Positions 40,929 to 50,918 of a stretch of DNA of 64,000 nt are shown here, piece after piece. Each line of letters opens with the position of its first letter. Position 1 is the first letter of the stretch. Source of the stretch: Phycobacter sedimenti (lineage in GTDB: Bacteria; Pseudomonadota; Alphaproteobacteria; Rhodobacterales; Rhodobacteraceae). Below the pieces are notes generated by a model. The model was not told the DNA's origin and did no database searches. It was given only the letters and a program-made list of their open reading frames with translations. A program made the position numbers and the translations under genes. The DNA is taken from the NCBI RefSeq assembly GCF_038148855.1, contig NZ_JBBVGR010000005.1:62001-126000 (forward strand). The letters run 5' to 3'.

Positions 40929-43475
40929 CTAACTGGCGCTACTGATCCTGCCTGCGCCCAGACGTTTCGTCTGCAACCCCGCCAGCGCGGCCAGCAGAAC
41001 CGGCTTTCGGATCGGCTTTTGCAGGAAATGATCCATTCCGGCCGCAAGGCAAGCCCTGCGATGGCTGTCAAAGGCATTGGCCGTCAACGCCACAATGACC
41101 GGCTGCTTGCCACCCAGCGCGCGAATCTCCTTTGTCGCCGCAATCCCGTCGAGTTCGGGCATGGACATGTCCATCAACACAAAATCCGGCATGTTCTGGC
41201 GACACAATTCAACGGCCTCCCGACCGTTTTCCGCCTCCACGCAGGTCACGGGCAGCCGGGCGAGGTATTTGCGGATCAAGAGCCGGTTGGTGCGATTGTC
41301 TTCGGCCAGGACGATACGGCAGCCGCGCAGCACATCGATGTCAAATTCCGCAGCATGAGCCTCGTCTTGTCTCGCCGTCGGATGACGCATCGGCTCCAGC
41401 TCGATCTCCAGTCGGAAACAGGCGCCCTCTCCCACTCCGCGATCCTCGCACAGCGTCAGGCTGCCGCCCATTCTTTCGGCCAGTATGCTTGAAATCGTCA
41501 GGCCCAGGCCCGTTCCGCCAAATGCTCGGGTCGTCGCGGCATCCGCCTGTGAAAAACGGTCAAAGATATGCTGCGCCTGGCTTTCGGAAATCCCGATTCC
41601 GGTGTCTTCCACTTCGACTATGATCCGATAGGGGGCCGTCGGCAGGTTGTATGCCCGCAGCGTCACAGAGCCTTCGGCGGTGAACTTCACGGCGTTCCCC
41701 ACCAGATTGACAAGTATCTGGCGCAACCGGCCATCATCCCCGCGCACCTGGTCCGGGACGCTCTCGTCGATCTCGACCGCAACCGACAACCCCTTGCTTT
41801 CCGCCTTTGGCCTCAGCAGGTTCACGGCCTGGTTGATGCATGTGTGAAGATCAAAATCGGTCGGCGAAATATCCAGCTTTCCGGCCTCGAGCCTTGAGAG
41901 ATCCAGAATGTCGTTGATGATCTTGAGGAGCGCATTCGAGGAATCACGGATGGTTTCAACATAGAGATGCTCTTCCTCGGGCAGATCGGTCTCGGCCAGA
42001 AGGTCAGCCATGCCGAGGATCCCGTTCATGGGTGTGCGGATCTCGTGACTCATATTGGCGAGGAATTCGCTCTTGGCCCGGTCGGCCTGCTCTGCAGTCA
42101 GCTTGGCCTCAAGCAATTCGGTGTTGCGCTGGGTAAGAGCGCGATTGGCCCGGATCAGTTCCTCACGCAGATGTACGTCCCAGGAGACGTCCCAGTCCAC
42201 GCCAATCATCCGCTGACGCCCCTTGGCATCGATGTAACAACTGCCCAAAGCCCTGATGTATTTGTGCTCCCCATTGTCCAGCAGGATGCGGTACTCCGAC
42301 AAATAGTTTTCGTTCTGCTGGGTTGCCCGCCAGAACGTCTCGACCGCACTTTGCGTATCTTCCGGATGCAGGCGGTTCTTCCAGTCCGCGAAGGTGATCG
42401 GTTTGTCGCTTCGCTGCAAACCGTAGAGTTCATGCATCCGCCGGTCCCAGATCAACTCTCCGGTTTCGACATCAAGTTCCCAAATACCGATTTTTGAGGT
42501 TTCAACGGCAATTTCGAGACGGCGAGACAGTGTCTCCAGCTCTTGTTCGCGGCGCTTCAGCTTTTCGATCACCTGCCTGCGCGCCGCCGACAAGGCGCTT
42601 GCCAGGAACGTTGGGATCAGGATCAGAGCACCCGCCATCAGCAAGACGAGGCGCAGGGCCCATCGATTGTCCGGCGCAGACCCCCAGCCGCCCTTCGGAC
42701 GCGCCGCGAGAAGCCAGTTTCCCTGCGGCAGGATGATTTCCATCCAGATCGGATCGTCTTCGACCACGCTGGCCTCACCCAAGAACAGCTCCCCCTCGGC
42801 GCCGCGCCCGTCCTTGCCTATCAGGGCCAGCTCGATGCCGAGGTCTTCATCCAGCAGACCTGCGCGCTCGTAAAGACCCTGTTCCTGAATGACCGCCGAC
42901 AGGATGCCCCAGAACCGCCGCCCCTCCGCATCATCGGTGAAAATCGGAAACCGGGCGACAAAGGCACGCCCGCCCTGAACCAGCTCAAGAGGCCCTGCCA
43001 GCACCATATGGCCGCTATCCCTGACGTCATGGGCCGCCGCACGCTGCATGTCATTCTGATTGTAATCGAGGCCAATGGCGGCCTGATTTCCTTCGAGCGG
43101 ATGAATGAGAGAGATCACCAGATCCGGCGCCGCTGCAATATGCGAGATCTCGCCGTGATCTCCGATGATGTTCGCCCCCAGATCCGCAAACCGCTGTTGC
43201 GACATATCGGGTTCGGTGGACATCACCCCGACCAGCCCGCGCACCAGCTGAATATCCGCCGTCAGCGCCCCCTCAAGGCGAGACCGGATCAGACCTGCCT
43301 CGTTCTGAACACTGGCCCGCAGCTTTTGCTTGTGGATGGTGGCATTCTGTTGCTCGGCAAAAAGGAAAACGCCCGACAAAGCCGCAAGCGCGACAAGAAC
43401 GGGTGGATAGAAACGGCCGAGCACACTGCGCAAACCTTCGCGCAGGCCGCCAAGACCCTTCACCCCCTCCACCAT
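40929..43475 (-). CDS. hybrid sensor histidine kinase (CHASE-PAS-HisKA-HATPase-REC)
   Basis: 848 residues. Membrane helix 1 (about 24-40), periplasmic CHASE domain (about 70-215, with IHPLEGNQAAIGLDYNQN and GPLELVQGGRAFVARFPIF), helix 2 (about 272-295), a short coiled coil, PAS/PAC (about 318-440), HisKA with phospho-His477 in FLANMSHEIRTPMNG, HATPase with N box LVGNAVKF, DTGIGI and GGTGLGLT, then a receiver with Asp769 (VLMDMSMPELDG). CHASE domains sense small extracellular ligands such as cytokinin-like molecules. AAGAGG is 6 bp before ATG 43475. The output partner is not in the window. It is divergent from the TRAP operon. Confidence 0.95.
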   Translation of the reverse strand: MVEGVKGLGGLREGLRSVLGRFYPPVLVALAALSGVFLFAEQQNATIHKQKLRASVQNEAGLIRSRLEGALTADIQLVRGLVGVMSTEPDMSQQRFADLGANIIGDHGEISHIAAAPDLVISLIHPLEGNQAAIGLDYNQNDMQRAAAHDVRDSGHMVLAGPLELVQGGRAFVARFPIFTDDAEGRRFWGILSAVIQEQGLYERAGLLDEDLGIELALIGKDGRGAEGELFLGEASVVEDDPIWMEIILPQGNWLLAARPKGGWGSAPDNRWALRLVLLMAGALILIPTFLASALSAARRQVIEKLKRREQELETLSRRLEIAVETSKIGIWELDVETGELIWDRRMHELYGLQRSDKPITFADWKNRLHPEDTQSAVETFWRATQQNENYLSEYRILLDNGEHKYIRALGSCYIDAKGRQRMIGVDWDVSWDVHLREELIRANRALTQRNTELLEAKLTAEQADRAKSEFLANMSHEIRTPMNGILGMADLLAETDLPEEEHLYVETIRDSSNALLKIINDILDLSRLEAGKLDISPTDFDLHTCINQAVNLLRPKAESKGLSVAVEIDESVPDQVRGDDGRLRQILVNLVGNAVKFTAEGSVTLRAYNLPTAPYRIIVEVEDTGIGISESQAQHIFDRFSQADAATTRAFGGTGLGLTISSILAERMGGSLTLCEDRGVGEGACFRLEIELEPMRHPTARQDEAHAAEFDIDVLRGCRIVLAEDNRTNRLLIRKYLARLPVTCVEAENGREAVELCRQNMPDFVLMDMSMPELDGIAATKEIRALGGKQPVIVALTANAFDSHRRACLAAGMDHFLQKPIRKPVLLAALAGLQTKRLGAGRISSAS

Positions 43476-43953
43476 TTCAAGCCTCTTAAATCGTAAAAAC
43501 TCACCAGATACGTCGTAACCGACTACATACTAACAACTCGTTCAATAGCCTCTAAAGATGCCGATTGAAACAACAGCCTGCACCCTCAACAGGGTCAACA
43601 AGGGTGTGGTGTTTTGCATCGACCGCATGCACCAAGACCCGTCTTTGCAGAGGCATGTTCGGCTGGACATTCTGACGATTACCGCCTCCTCTGCCGCTTC
43701 AAAACTTGTCAAATTGACCCGATCACAATTTGGTAAAAAAAACAGTCCAATTTCCAATCTGACGTCGATGCCTTTTCCATTCGTCAAATCAATTTGTTAG
43801 CCCGAGCATCATCTCTGGGGCTGAAAAAAACAAAACATATGATTTTGAGAATCTGAAATCAGAGCCCTAAAATGGTCGCACCGCGCACAGAAAACCCGAG
43901 GGGGGGCGCGGTCGGAACTGTCGCAAGACAGGAAAAGGGAGGAATTGAGTATC
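43476..43953. other. spacer between histidine kinase and TRAP operon
   Basis: 478 bp, more AT-rich than the genes, without a convincing coding frame. A perfect dyad, AAATTG (43711-43716) and CAATTT (43726-43731), is a candidate operator roughly midway. The TRAP promoter probably lies in the AT-rich 43800-43870 stretch. Confidence 0.45.
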
Positions 43954-45051
43954 ATGACAAAAATCGTATCGCGCCGCCGCGCGCTGACCGCTCTTGCCGG
44001 GGCTGGAGCTGCCGGGCTGGCCGCGCCCCATATCGCAACAGCCGCCAGCCATACGAAAACCTGGAAGGTGCAAACATCCTGGCCGGGCGGCGCCGGGCTT
44101 CAGATCTTCAAGGACTGGTGCGGGACCATCGTCGAAAAGACCGGCGGTGAGCTGGCGTTCCAGCCCTTTGGCGCCAATGACGTCGTCGGCGACTTCCAGC
44201 TCTATGACGCGGTCAAGAACGGCGTTCTGGACGCGGTGAATCCCTTCACCATCTACGCGCAAGGCATCATTCCGGCGGCGGTCTTCCTGTCGTCCTTCCC
44301 GCTGGGCCTGCGCAACCCGCATGAATATGACGTCTTCTACTACGGCCTTGGCGGGATCGACATGGCCCGCGAGCTGTACAAGGCGCAGGGTATGCACTTC
44401 GTCGGCCCGATCCACCACGGTCCGAACATCATCCATTCCAAGGTGCCGATCCGCTCGATCGACGATTTCCGTGGCCGCAAAATGCGCCTGCCCGGCGGCA
44501 TGGTCGCCGAGATCTTCACCGAAGTTGGCGCCGAAACCACCGTTCTGCCCGGCTCGGAAATCTTCCCGGCGCTGGAAAAGGGCACCATCGACGTGGCCGA
44601 CTATGTGGGCCCCGCGGTGAACTACTCGCTCGGCTTCAGCCAGGTGACCGACTATATCGTCATGGGCCCTCCGGGTTTCATGTCGCTCTACCAGCCGGTG
44701 GACATCATGGACCTCACTGTGGGCATGGACAGCTGGAATGCGCTTTCGCCGCAGATGCAGCAGTTCGTCGAGATGGAAACCCACGTCTATTCCGACATGC
44801 ACCACGCCGCGATCCAGGCCGCCGACCAGGAAGCCTGGAAGAAGTTCGAGGCCGATGGCACCGAGGTTACCCGCCTCAGCCAGGACGATGTGGAGCTGAT
44901 GACCGAGGTCGCCGTGCCCGTCTGGTACAAATACGCCAACCGCGACAAGTCCAGCGCCCGCGTCTTCAAGACGATCCTCGACTACATGCAGTCCGGCTCG
45001 CTTGGCTATGTGGACCCGGCCCTGACCGAGGGCATGACCCTGGATCTGTGA
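43954..45051 (+). CDS. TRAP transporter substrate-binding protein (DctP family), Tat-exported
   Basis: A 365-residue periplasmic receptor. The twin-arginine signal SRRRALTALAGAGAAGLAAP is followed by the mature start SHTKTWKVQTSWPGG. The ligand-clamping arginine lies in RGRKMRLPGGMVAEIF, and EIFPALEKGTIDVADYVGP resembles TakP-type receptors that bind 2-oxo acids or other carboxylates. GGGAGG lies 11 bp before ATG 43954. It heads a three-gene TRAP operon. Confidence 0.93.
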   Translation: MTKIVSRRRALTALAGAGAAGLAAPHIATAASHTKTWKVQTSWPGGAGLQIFKDWCGTIVEKTGGELAFQPFGANDVVGDFQLYDAVKNGVLDAVNPFTIYAQGIIPAAVFLSSFPLGLRNPHEYDVFYYGLGGIDMARELYKAQGMHFVGPIHHGPNIIHSKVPIRSIDDFRGRKMRLPGGMVAEIFTEVGAETTVLPGSEIFPALEKGTIDVADYVGPAVNYSLGFSQVTDYIVMGPPGFMSLYQPVDIMDLTVGMDSWNALSPQMQQFVEMETHVYSDMHHAAIQAADQEAWKKFEADGTEVTRLSQDDVELMTEVAVPVWYKYANRDKSSARVFKTILDYMQSGSLGYVDPALTEGMTLDL

Positions 45052-45146
45052 TCCGAACCACAGCACCTTGAACCGCGTCGGACCCGCACATCGCGTGCGG
45101 GTCCGTTTGTGAGACAGCTCATCTCTAACATCAACGGGGGATCCCC

Positions 45147-46469
45147 ATGCCCAGTCTCGATGTGTCCTTGCCCCATTGGGCCTATTGGATCGGACTGATC
45201 GTCTTCCCGCTGGTGGCCATGTTCCTGGCCCGCAGGCCCAAAACCGGCCCCAGCAAATACACCAACTCGCTTGGCTACTTCATTCTTGTGACCGGCGGCA
45301 TGCTGGGTCTGCACCGGTTCTACCTGCGCAGCCTTGTCGGCCTTGCCTACATCCCTGTCTTCGTGCTGATCCTGATCGCAAATTCGAACGGCCAGGAAGC
45401 ACGCAGCATTCTGTCGGACGCCTCCAACGTGGTGCGCCAGGCGGAACGCACGCTGGAACGCGAAGAGGGCCGCGTTGCCGCTGCCGAGGCCGATCTGCCC
45501 ACCCTGCGCGAGGAACTGACCGCCGCCGAGGAAGGCTCGTTTGCCCAGCGGCGCGCGGAAAAGAACATAGAGCGCGCCGAGAAGCGTATCTCGGACGGCC
45601 AGGAACGCATCGCCCAAGCGAAGACTGACCTCGAAACCGCCGCTCCAGCCCTGGAGGTTGCCGGCGAGAACATGGCCTTCTGGAACCAGGTCGGGGCCTA
45701 TGCGCTATACGTGCTGCTGGCTGCAATGCTGGTGGACGCGGTATTGATGCCGGGCCTGGTGCGCCGGGCCAATCAGAACCTGCCCGAGGAAGAGCCGGAA
45801 ACCGAAGCCGAAAAAGCCCTGCGTGAGTTGGAAGAGGCCGAGAAGGTCGAGGATTCCAGCCATGTGTCGACCGGCTGGACCGGATGGATCGACCGCACGT
45901 CCCTGATGGCGGGCGAGTTCGTCAGCTACTGGGCCGTGATCGCGGTCTTCGTCTATTACTTCGAAGTGATCAGCCGCTATGTCTTCGGCTCGCCCACCAA
46001 CTGGGCGCATGAGGCGATGTACCTGATGTTCGGCATGCAGTACCTCATTGCCGGCTCCTACGCGATGCTGACCGAGGCGCATGTGCGGGTGGACATCTTC
46101 TACGCGCCGCTCAGCCGCCCCAAACGGGCGTGGGCGGATCTGTTCACCTCGATCTTCTTCTTCATCTTTGCCTTCACCCTGCTGTTCACCGGCTACAAAT
46201 TCGCGCTGGATGCAAATGCGGTGGCCACCGGCAACGGCGTGGTGTCCGAATGGGCGCGCGGCAACATCGGCTTTGGCGAGATGCTGGGCAGCATGAACCT
46301 GGCGCAATGGACCGATCCGAATATCCGCTGGGGCGAGATCAGCTTCAATGAATGGGAAATCCCGCTGTGGCCAATGAAATGGGTCATGGTGATCGGCGGC
46401 CTGCTGCTGGTCCTTCAGGGCATTTCCAAGCTTGCGCAGGACGTGCGCGCAATCGTGAAGGGGGCCTAA
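45147..46469 (+). CDS. TRAP small permease (DctQ) with N-terminal TM2-like and coiled-coil module
   Basis: 440 residues, more than twice a normal DctQ. Residues 10-80 have a hydrophobic helix and a TM2-like segment (GYFILVTGGMLGLHRFYLRS). Residues about 84-165 are a charged coiled coil of heptads rich in Glu, Arg and Ala. Another helix (182-200) is followed by a strongly acidic linker (about 211-240), then the real DctQ from about 250 with ISRYVFGSPTNWAHEAMYLMF and a LLLVLQGISKLAQDVRAI end. It forms the membrane complex with the DctM protein, 3 bp downstream. The extra domain may anchor the complex or link it to another protein. Confidence 0.88.
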   Translation: MPSLDVSLPHWAYWIGLIVFPLVAMFLARRPKTGPSKYTNSLGYFILVTGGMLGLHRFYLRSLVGLAYIPVFVLILIANSNGQEARSILSDASNVVRQAERTLEREEGRVAAAEADLPTLREELTAAEEGSFAQRRAEKNIERAEKRISDGQERIAQAKTDLETAAPALEVAGENMAFWNQVGAYALYVLLAAMLVDAVLMPGLVRRANQNLPEEEPETEAEKALRELEEAEKVEDSSHVSTGWTGWIDRTSLMAGEFVSYWAVIAVFVYYFEVISRYVFGSPTNWAHEAMYLMFGMQYLIAGSYAMLTEAHVRVDIFYAPLSRPKRAWADLFTSIFFFIFAFTLLFTGYKFALDANAVATGNGVVSEWARGNIGFGEMLGSMNLAQWTDPNIRWGEISFNEWEIPLWPMKWVMVIGGLLLVLQGISKLAQDVRAIVKGA

Positions 46470-46472
46470 GAC

Positions 46473-47828
46473 ATGGGTCTGGAAATTGGAATCGAGTGGC
46501 TGACACTCATCATGTTCGGCTCGCTCCTGGCCCTTCTGATGGCCGGGCTGCCGCTGGCCTTTGTGACCGGGGGTCTGGCCTGCGTCTTCCTCTATCTCCT
46601 GGGGGACGAGCGGGCGCTCAACATCGTCCCAAGCCGGATCTTCCCGCTGATGACCAACTATCAGCTTTCGGCGATCCCGCTCTTCATCTTCATGGCCTCG
46701 ATGCTGGAAAGGGCCGGGATAATCAACGACATGTTCGATGTGATCTACAAGGTGCTGGGCGGCGTCAAAGGCGGTCTGGCAGCGGCAACGATCATCGCAT
46801 CGACCGTTCTGGCGGCCATGGTGGGCGTGATCGGCGCGGCCGTTGTAACCATGGGCATCATCGCCCTGCCCGCCATGCTGAAACGCGGCTATGATCCGAA
46901 GATCGCGATGGGTTCGATCATGGCGGGCGGCACGCTCGGCATCCTGATCCCGCCGTCGATCCTGGCGATCATCTATGCGGTGGTGGCCGAGCAGTCGGTG
47001 GGCGAATTGTTCATCGGCGCGGTCTTTCCGGGGCTGATGCTGTCGGGCACCTATGTCCTGTATGTGATTGCCCGCTCCACCATCAACCCCACGCTCGGCC
47101 CGCCGATCCCGGTCGAGGAACGCGTCAGCTTTGCCGAGAAGGTTCGCCTGATGGGCAATATGTCGGCACCCATCGCGCTGATCGTGATCGTGCTCGGCGT
47201 GATCTTCACGGGTGTTGCAACCCCGGTGGAAGCCGCCGGCATCGGCACTTTCGGCGCCTTCATCGTCGCCGCAATCCACCGCAAGCTGGACTGGCAAACG
47301 GTGCGCGAAGCCTCGATCGGCACGCTCAAGGCAAGCGCCATGGTGATCTGGATCATGTTCGGCGCCACCATTTTCGTGGGGCTTTACGTTCTCGAAGGCG
47401 GTCAGCAGTTCGTACAATCGGCGCTTGAGGCAACCGGTTTCGGTCCCTGGGGCATCCTGATCATCATGATGTTCGTTCTGGTCATTCTGGGCATGTTCCT
47501 CGACTGGGTCGGCATCCTGCTGCTGTGCGTGCCGATCTTCGTGCCGATCATCAAGGCAATGGGCCCCGAGCCGTTCGGCCTGACCTCCGAAGCCGATCTG
47601 GTCCTGTGGTTCGGCGTGCTCTACCTCGTCAACATGCAGATGAGCTTTCTGTCGCCGCCCTTCGGCTATGCGCTGTTCTACCTGCGCGGCGTGGCCCCGG
47701 CCGAGATCCCGATGTCGGATATCTTCAAATCCGCGCTGCCGTTTCTGGCGCTGCAGATCGTCGGCCTGGTGCTGTGTATGGTCTTCCCCGAGATCATCAC
47801 CTGGCTGCCACGGCTGGTTTACGGCTGA
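46473..47828 (+). CDS. TRAP large permease (DctM)
   Basis: A 451-residue channel subunit with about 12 membrane segments that drives uptake with the sodium gradient. Typical elements are LMAGLPLAFVTGGLA, IPLFIFMASMLERAGI, the GGVKGGLAAATIIASTVLAAMVG segment, GGTLGILIPPSI and the C-terminal FLDWVGILLLCVPIFVPI and SPPFGYALFYLRG. Its transcript ends at the hairpin at 47864. Confidence 0.95.
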   Translation: MGLEIGIEWLTLIMFGSLLALLMAGLPLAFVTGGLACVFLYLLGDERALNIVPSRIFPLMTNYQLSAIPLFIFMASMLERAGIINDMFDVIYKVLGGVKGGLAAATIIASTVLAAMVGVIGAAVVTMGIIALPAMLKRGYDPKIAMGSIMAGGTLGILIPPSILAIIYAVVAEQSVGELFIGAVFPGLMLSGTYVLYVIARSTINPTLGPPIPVEERVSFAEKVRLMGNMSAPIALIVIVLGVIFTGVATPVEAAGIGTFGAFIVAAIHRKLDWQTVREASIGTLKASAMVIWIMFGATIFVGLYVLEGGQQFVQSALEATGFGPWGILIIMMFVLVILGMFLDWVGILLLCVPIFVPIIKAMGPEPFGLTSEADLVLWFGVLYLVNMQMSFLSPPFGYALFYLRGVAPAEIPMSDIFKSALPFLALQIVGLVLCMVFPEIITWLPRLVYG

Positions 47829-47863
47829 CGCCAAAGCGGCGTGGCCGCCAAGTCAGGATCATA

Positions 47864-47899
47864 ATGAGCCGCCCTGTCCGGGGCGGCTCATTTCATTTT
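47864..47899 (+). terminator. terminator of the TRAP operon
   Basis: ATGAGCCGCCC (47864-47874) and GGGCGGCTCAT (47881-47891) form an 11-bp perfect stem followed by TTCATTTTG. Confidence 0.85.
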
Positions 47900-48156
47900 G
47901 CGCCAACCTTCAAAACTCACCCTGTAACGCCTTGCGGCCCATTGTCTCTGCTCCCCGCCGCCGCGCCCCTGCGAGAAAAGGCAAATCTCCCTCAAAATCA
48001 AAACCTTGAATGCGACGTTGCGCGCCCTGTGCAACGCCTGATTGACCCAAAGGCAGCTGATCCAGCCCCACAAGTGGATAACAGAGTTTCAAATTCCTCT
48101 TGCTATAGCCACATACTCAGGTATCCGGGCAGTAAGAAACACAAGACTACAGGCGC
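47900..48156. other. upstream region of the desaturase gene
   Basis: No gene is visible. The stretch has low-GC patches at 47980-48010 and 48080-48120. A CTTGCTATAGCC segment near 48097 lies about 50 bp before the start and may be part of the promoter. Confidence 0.35.
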
Positions 48157-49197
48157 ATGACCGACATCATCGACCCCAAAGGCCCCGCACGCGGCGCAAC
48201 CCCTGCCCGCGACTGGGTCAAGACCCTTGCCACCTATCGCGATCCAAACCGGCTGCGCAGCGCCTTTGAGCTGGGGGCCACGGTTGTGCCCTTTGTCCTC
48301 CTCTGGGGCCTCGCGTGGTGGAGCCTGTCGATCAGCTACTGGCTGGCCTTCGGGATCTCGCTTGTGAACGGGGCGTTTCTGGTGCGGCTGTTTGCGATCC
48401 AGCACGACTGCGGCCATGGCGCCTTTTTCCCAAGCCGGACCATCAGCGATTGGATCGGCCGGGCAATGGGGGTGGTCACGCTCACGCCTTATGACGTCTG
48501 GCGCCGGACCCATTCGATCCACCACAGCGCCACCGGCAACCTGGATAAACGGGGCATGGGCGATGTACACACGCTGACCCTGGCCGAGTACCGTGCGCTG
48601 GGGCGCTTTCAGCGGCTGGTCTATCGTCTTTATCGCAATCCACTGGTCCTGTTCGGCCTCGGCCCCGGCTATCTGTTCCTGCTGCAGAACCGTATCCCGC
48701 TGGGATTGATGGACAGCGGCAAATACTGGCTCAGTGCCATGCTCACCAATCTGGTCATCCTCGCTGCTCTGGTGACCATCTGGTACTATGGCGGCTGGCA
48801 GCCGCTGGTGCTGATTTTCCTGCCCAGCACCCTTATGGCGGCCACAATCGGCGTCTGGCTGTTCTATGTGCAGCACCAGTTCGAACACACCAACTGGGAT
48901 CACGATCCCGACTGGCAGCTGCATGAATCCGCTCTGCATGGCAGTTCCTACTATCAGCTGCCCGCAGTCCTGCAGTGGTTCAGCGCCAATATCGGTATCC
49001 ACCACGTGCATCACCTATACAGCCGCATCCCGTTTTACCGGCTGACCGAAGTGCTGCGCGATCATCAGGAACTGGCCGAAAGCAACCGCATGACCATCCG
49101 TGAAAGCCTGGCCAATGCGCGCCTTCACCTGTGGGACGAGGACAGCCGCCGCCTTCTCTCTTTTGCCGAAGCGCGCCCTCTTCTGGCCCGAAGCTGA
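48157..49197 (+). CDS. membrane fatty acid desaturase
   Basis: A 346-residue di-iron membrane desaturase. The three histidine boxes are HDCGHG (near 83), HSIHH (near 120) and HHVHH (near 288), with VQHQFEHTNW near 230 contributing further ligands. Four membrane helices flank them. Family members introduce a double bond into acyl lipids or convert carotenoid-like substrates; the omega-6/DesA branch is the closest by box spacing, but the regiospecificity is unknown. It is monocistronic. A role in membrane fluidity at low temperature is an inference. Confidence 0.9.
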   Translation: MTDIIDPKGPARGATPARDWVKTLATYRDPNRLRSAFELGATVVPFVLLWGLAWWSLSISYWLAFGISLVNGAFLVRLFAIQHDCGHGAFFPSRTISDWIGRAMGVVTLTPYDVWRRTHSIHHSATGNLDKRGMGDVHTLTLAEYRALGRFQRLVYRLYRNPLVLFGLGPGYLFLLQNRIPLGLMDSGKYWLSAMLTNLVILAALVTIWYYGGWQPLVLIFLPSTLMAATIGVWLFYVQHQFEHTNWDHDPDWQLHESALHGSSYYQLPAVLQWFSANIGIHHVHHLYSRIPFYRLTEVLRDHQELAESNRMTIRESLANARLHLWDEDSRRLLSFAEARPLLARS

Positions 49198-49822
49198 GGT
49201 TGTCAGGCCGATCAGGACTGCCGCGAGGCTGCCGTAAACACTCGGTTATCTTAGCTTAATAAATGGAAAACTCGCCGTATTTTGACTGCGTTTGGAAACC
49301 TTCTGTTTGCCACTGCCATGCCAGAGGTTAAGACCTTGGTAGGTGTGGGAACCAGTCATGATGCATTTTTCTCTTGATAAGGAAGAGGCCGCGCTTCGGC
49401 GGCGCGCCTTGTTCCGGCTGTTGCGCCGGTTTGATTTTGACGCGCCGGAGTTCCGCGGCGAGGCGATCTCGGCTCCGGTACATGAGCGCGTAAGCGCACC
49501 CGAGTATGAGCAACCGTGTCACTCGATCCTGGCCGACAAAGCTTTGCCTCGACGCCAGGCGCAGGCTGATGCAACTGCAATCGCGGGGCCTCCTCGGGAA
49601 TGGGCCGGAAGCAGTCGCGGTTTTTCGGCAAGGCCCTAGTCACAGGTTTGCGCCGGGATCGGCAAAACAAGCGCCGATCAGCCCCAATCTGAGCAAAACG
49701 TGGGGTGACAGGCCAGGCACGATACGCCTCAGTCGCCACTTTGCATGCAAAAAAGGGCGCAGGTTGCTGCCTGCGCCCTTCGTCGTTGCGTTCGATTTTC
49801 TGCCCGATTTGAACGCCTGCTA
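49198..49822. other. 625-bp region with a doubtful small frame
   Basis: A frame from ATG 49361 (or 49358) to 49639 would encode about 92 residues beginning HFSLDKEEAALRRRALFRLL, an amphipathic basic helix, but it has no good ribosome binding site and its second half looks like non-coding GC-rich sequence. TTGACT near 49280 could be a -35 element. The rest, apart from the terminator at 49753, shows nothing recognisable. Confidence 0.3.
49753..49780 (-). terminator. minus-strand terminator after the orphan TRAP receptor
   Basis: AAGGGCGCAGG and CCTGCGCCCTT form an 11-bp perfect stem; on the minus strand it is followed by TTTT and lies about 40 bp past the stop. Confidence 0.85.
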
Positions 49823-50857
49823 TTACCCGCCGTGTTTGGTGATGAGCGATTTTGCCTGTTGGATCAGGGCTTCGCCGTCCACGCCCTTGGCGTTCATCTC
49901 TTCGACCCATCGGGCAATCACGGGCTGCGCCTTTTCCTTCCAGCGCGCCACTTCCGCCTCGTCCAGAACAAAGATCTCATTGCCCTTGTCCTCGGCGATC
50001 TCTCGACCCGGCGCATCGCGTTCCAGCATCACGCGGGCAGCAAAGGCGGATAGCTTCTGCCCGGATTCCGCATCCAGAATTGCCTTCAGATCATCCGGCA
50101 GCGCGTTGTACTTGTCCCGGTTCATCACCAGAACGATGGTCGCAGTATAGAGCGATTCGTTGCCGCTGAACTCAGTGTGATGCTCGACAAGGTCACTCAG
50201 CTTGACCGCAGGTGTCACCTCCCACGGGATCACCGTGCCGCTGATCACGCCTTTGGACAGCGCCTCGGGGATCGCAGGCAGCGGCAGCCCCACGGGCGTC
50301 GCACCCAGCTCTTTCAGCATGTCGGTGATGATCCGGGTCGGCCCGCGCAGGGTCTGCCCTTCCATATCCTCAAGCTTGGTCACGCCGCTTTCGGTATGGA
50401 TGACACCGGGTCCATGCACCCAGGCGCCCAGCACCTTCACGTCCTTGTATTCACCCTCCTGCAGGTCGGTTTCGACCAGTTCCATAAACGCCTTGGAGGT
50501 CGCAATCGGGTCGGTCATCATGAAGGGCAGTTCAAAGACCTCGGTCTTGGGAAAACGGCCCGGCGTGTACCCCACCACGGTCATTACCATATCGGCGACC
50601 CCATCGGCGGCCTGATCCATCAGCCCCGGCGGCGTGCCGCCCAGGGACATGGCGTCATAGTGTTCGATCTTGATGCGCCCGTTTGAGGCGGCCTCTACCT
50701 CGGCCGCCCAGGGTTTCAGGATCATTTTCGGCACCGTGGCGGGCGGCGGCAGGAATTGGTGCAGCCGCAGGGTGACCTCTTGGGCCGCGACCGCCACAGG
50801 CGTCAGCGCGGTAGCAGCGGCAAAAAGCGCCGCACCCAGTATTTTGCGTGTCATCAT
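49823..50857 (-). CDS. orphan TRAP transporter substrate-binding protein (DctP family)
   Basis: A 344-residue periplasmic receptor with a Sec signal (cleavage near AVAAQEVTL). LRLHQFLPPPATVPKMIL, the clamping arginine in GQTLRGPTRIITDML, and VISGTVIPWEVTPAVKL are family features. No dctQ or dctM is adjacent; the other TRAP operon is 2 kb away on the other strand with its own receptor, so this one may share distant permeases or serve as a sensor. It lies behind the P450 gene on the same strand, 61 bp away, and could be co-transcribed with it. Confidence 0.92.
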   Translation of the reverse strand: MMTRKILGAALFAAATALTPVAVAAQEVTLRLHQFLPPPATVPKMILKPWAAEVEAASNGRIKIEHYDAMSLGGTPPGLMDQAADGVADMVMTVVGYTPGRFPKTEVFELPFMMTDPIATSKAFMELVETDLQEGEYKDVKVLGAWVHGPGVIHTESGVTKLEDMEGQTLRGPTRIITDMLKELGATPVGLPLPAIPEALSKGVISGTVIPWEVTPAVKLSDLVEHHTEFSGNESLYTATIVLVMNRDKYNALPDDLKAILDAESGQKLSAFAARVMLERDAPGREIAEDKGNEIFVLDEAEVARWKEKAQPVIARWVEEMNAKGVDGEALIQQAKSLITKHGG

Positions 50858-50918
50858 GTTCTCCTCCCAGATGATGATTTATTGGCCAGAGTATCCGGCA
50901 TCTCCTCCCATCAGTGAC

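Noticed and set aside
43558..43800. Small frames on both strands between the histidine kinase and the TRAP operon
   Set aside because: They overlap each other, have no ribosome binding site and unusual composition; the region is more likely regulatory.
49361..49639. A 92-residue gene upstream of the orphan TRAP receptor terminator
   Set aside because: The N-terminus looks protein-like, but there is no good ribosome binding site and the second half resembles non-coding sequence. It is noted only within the spacer description.
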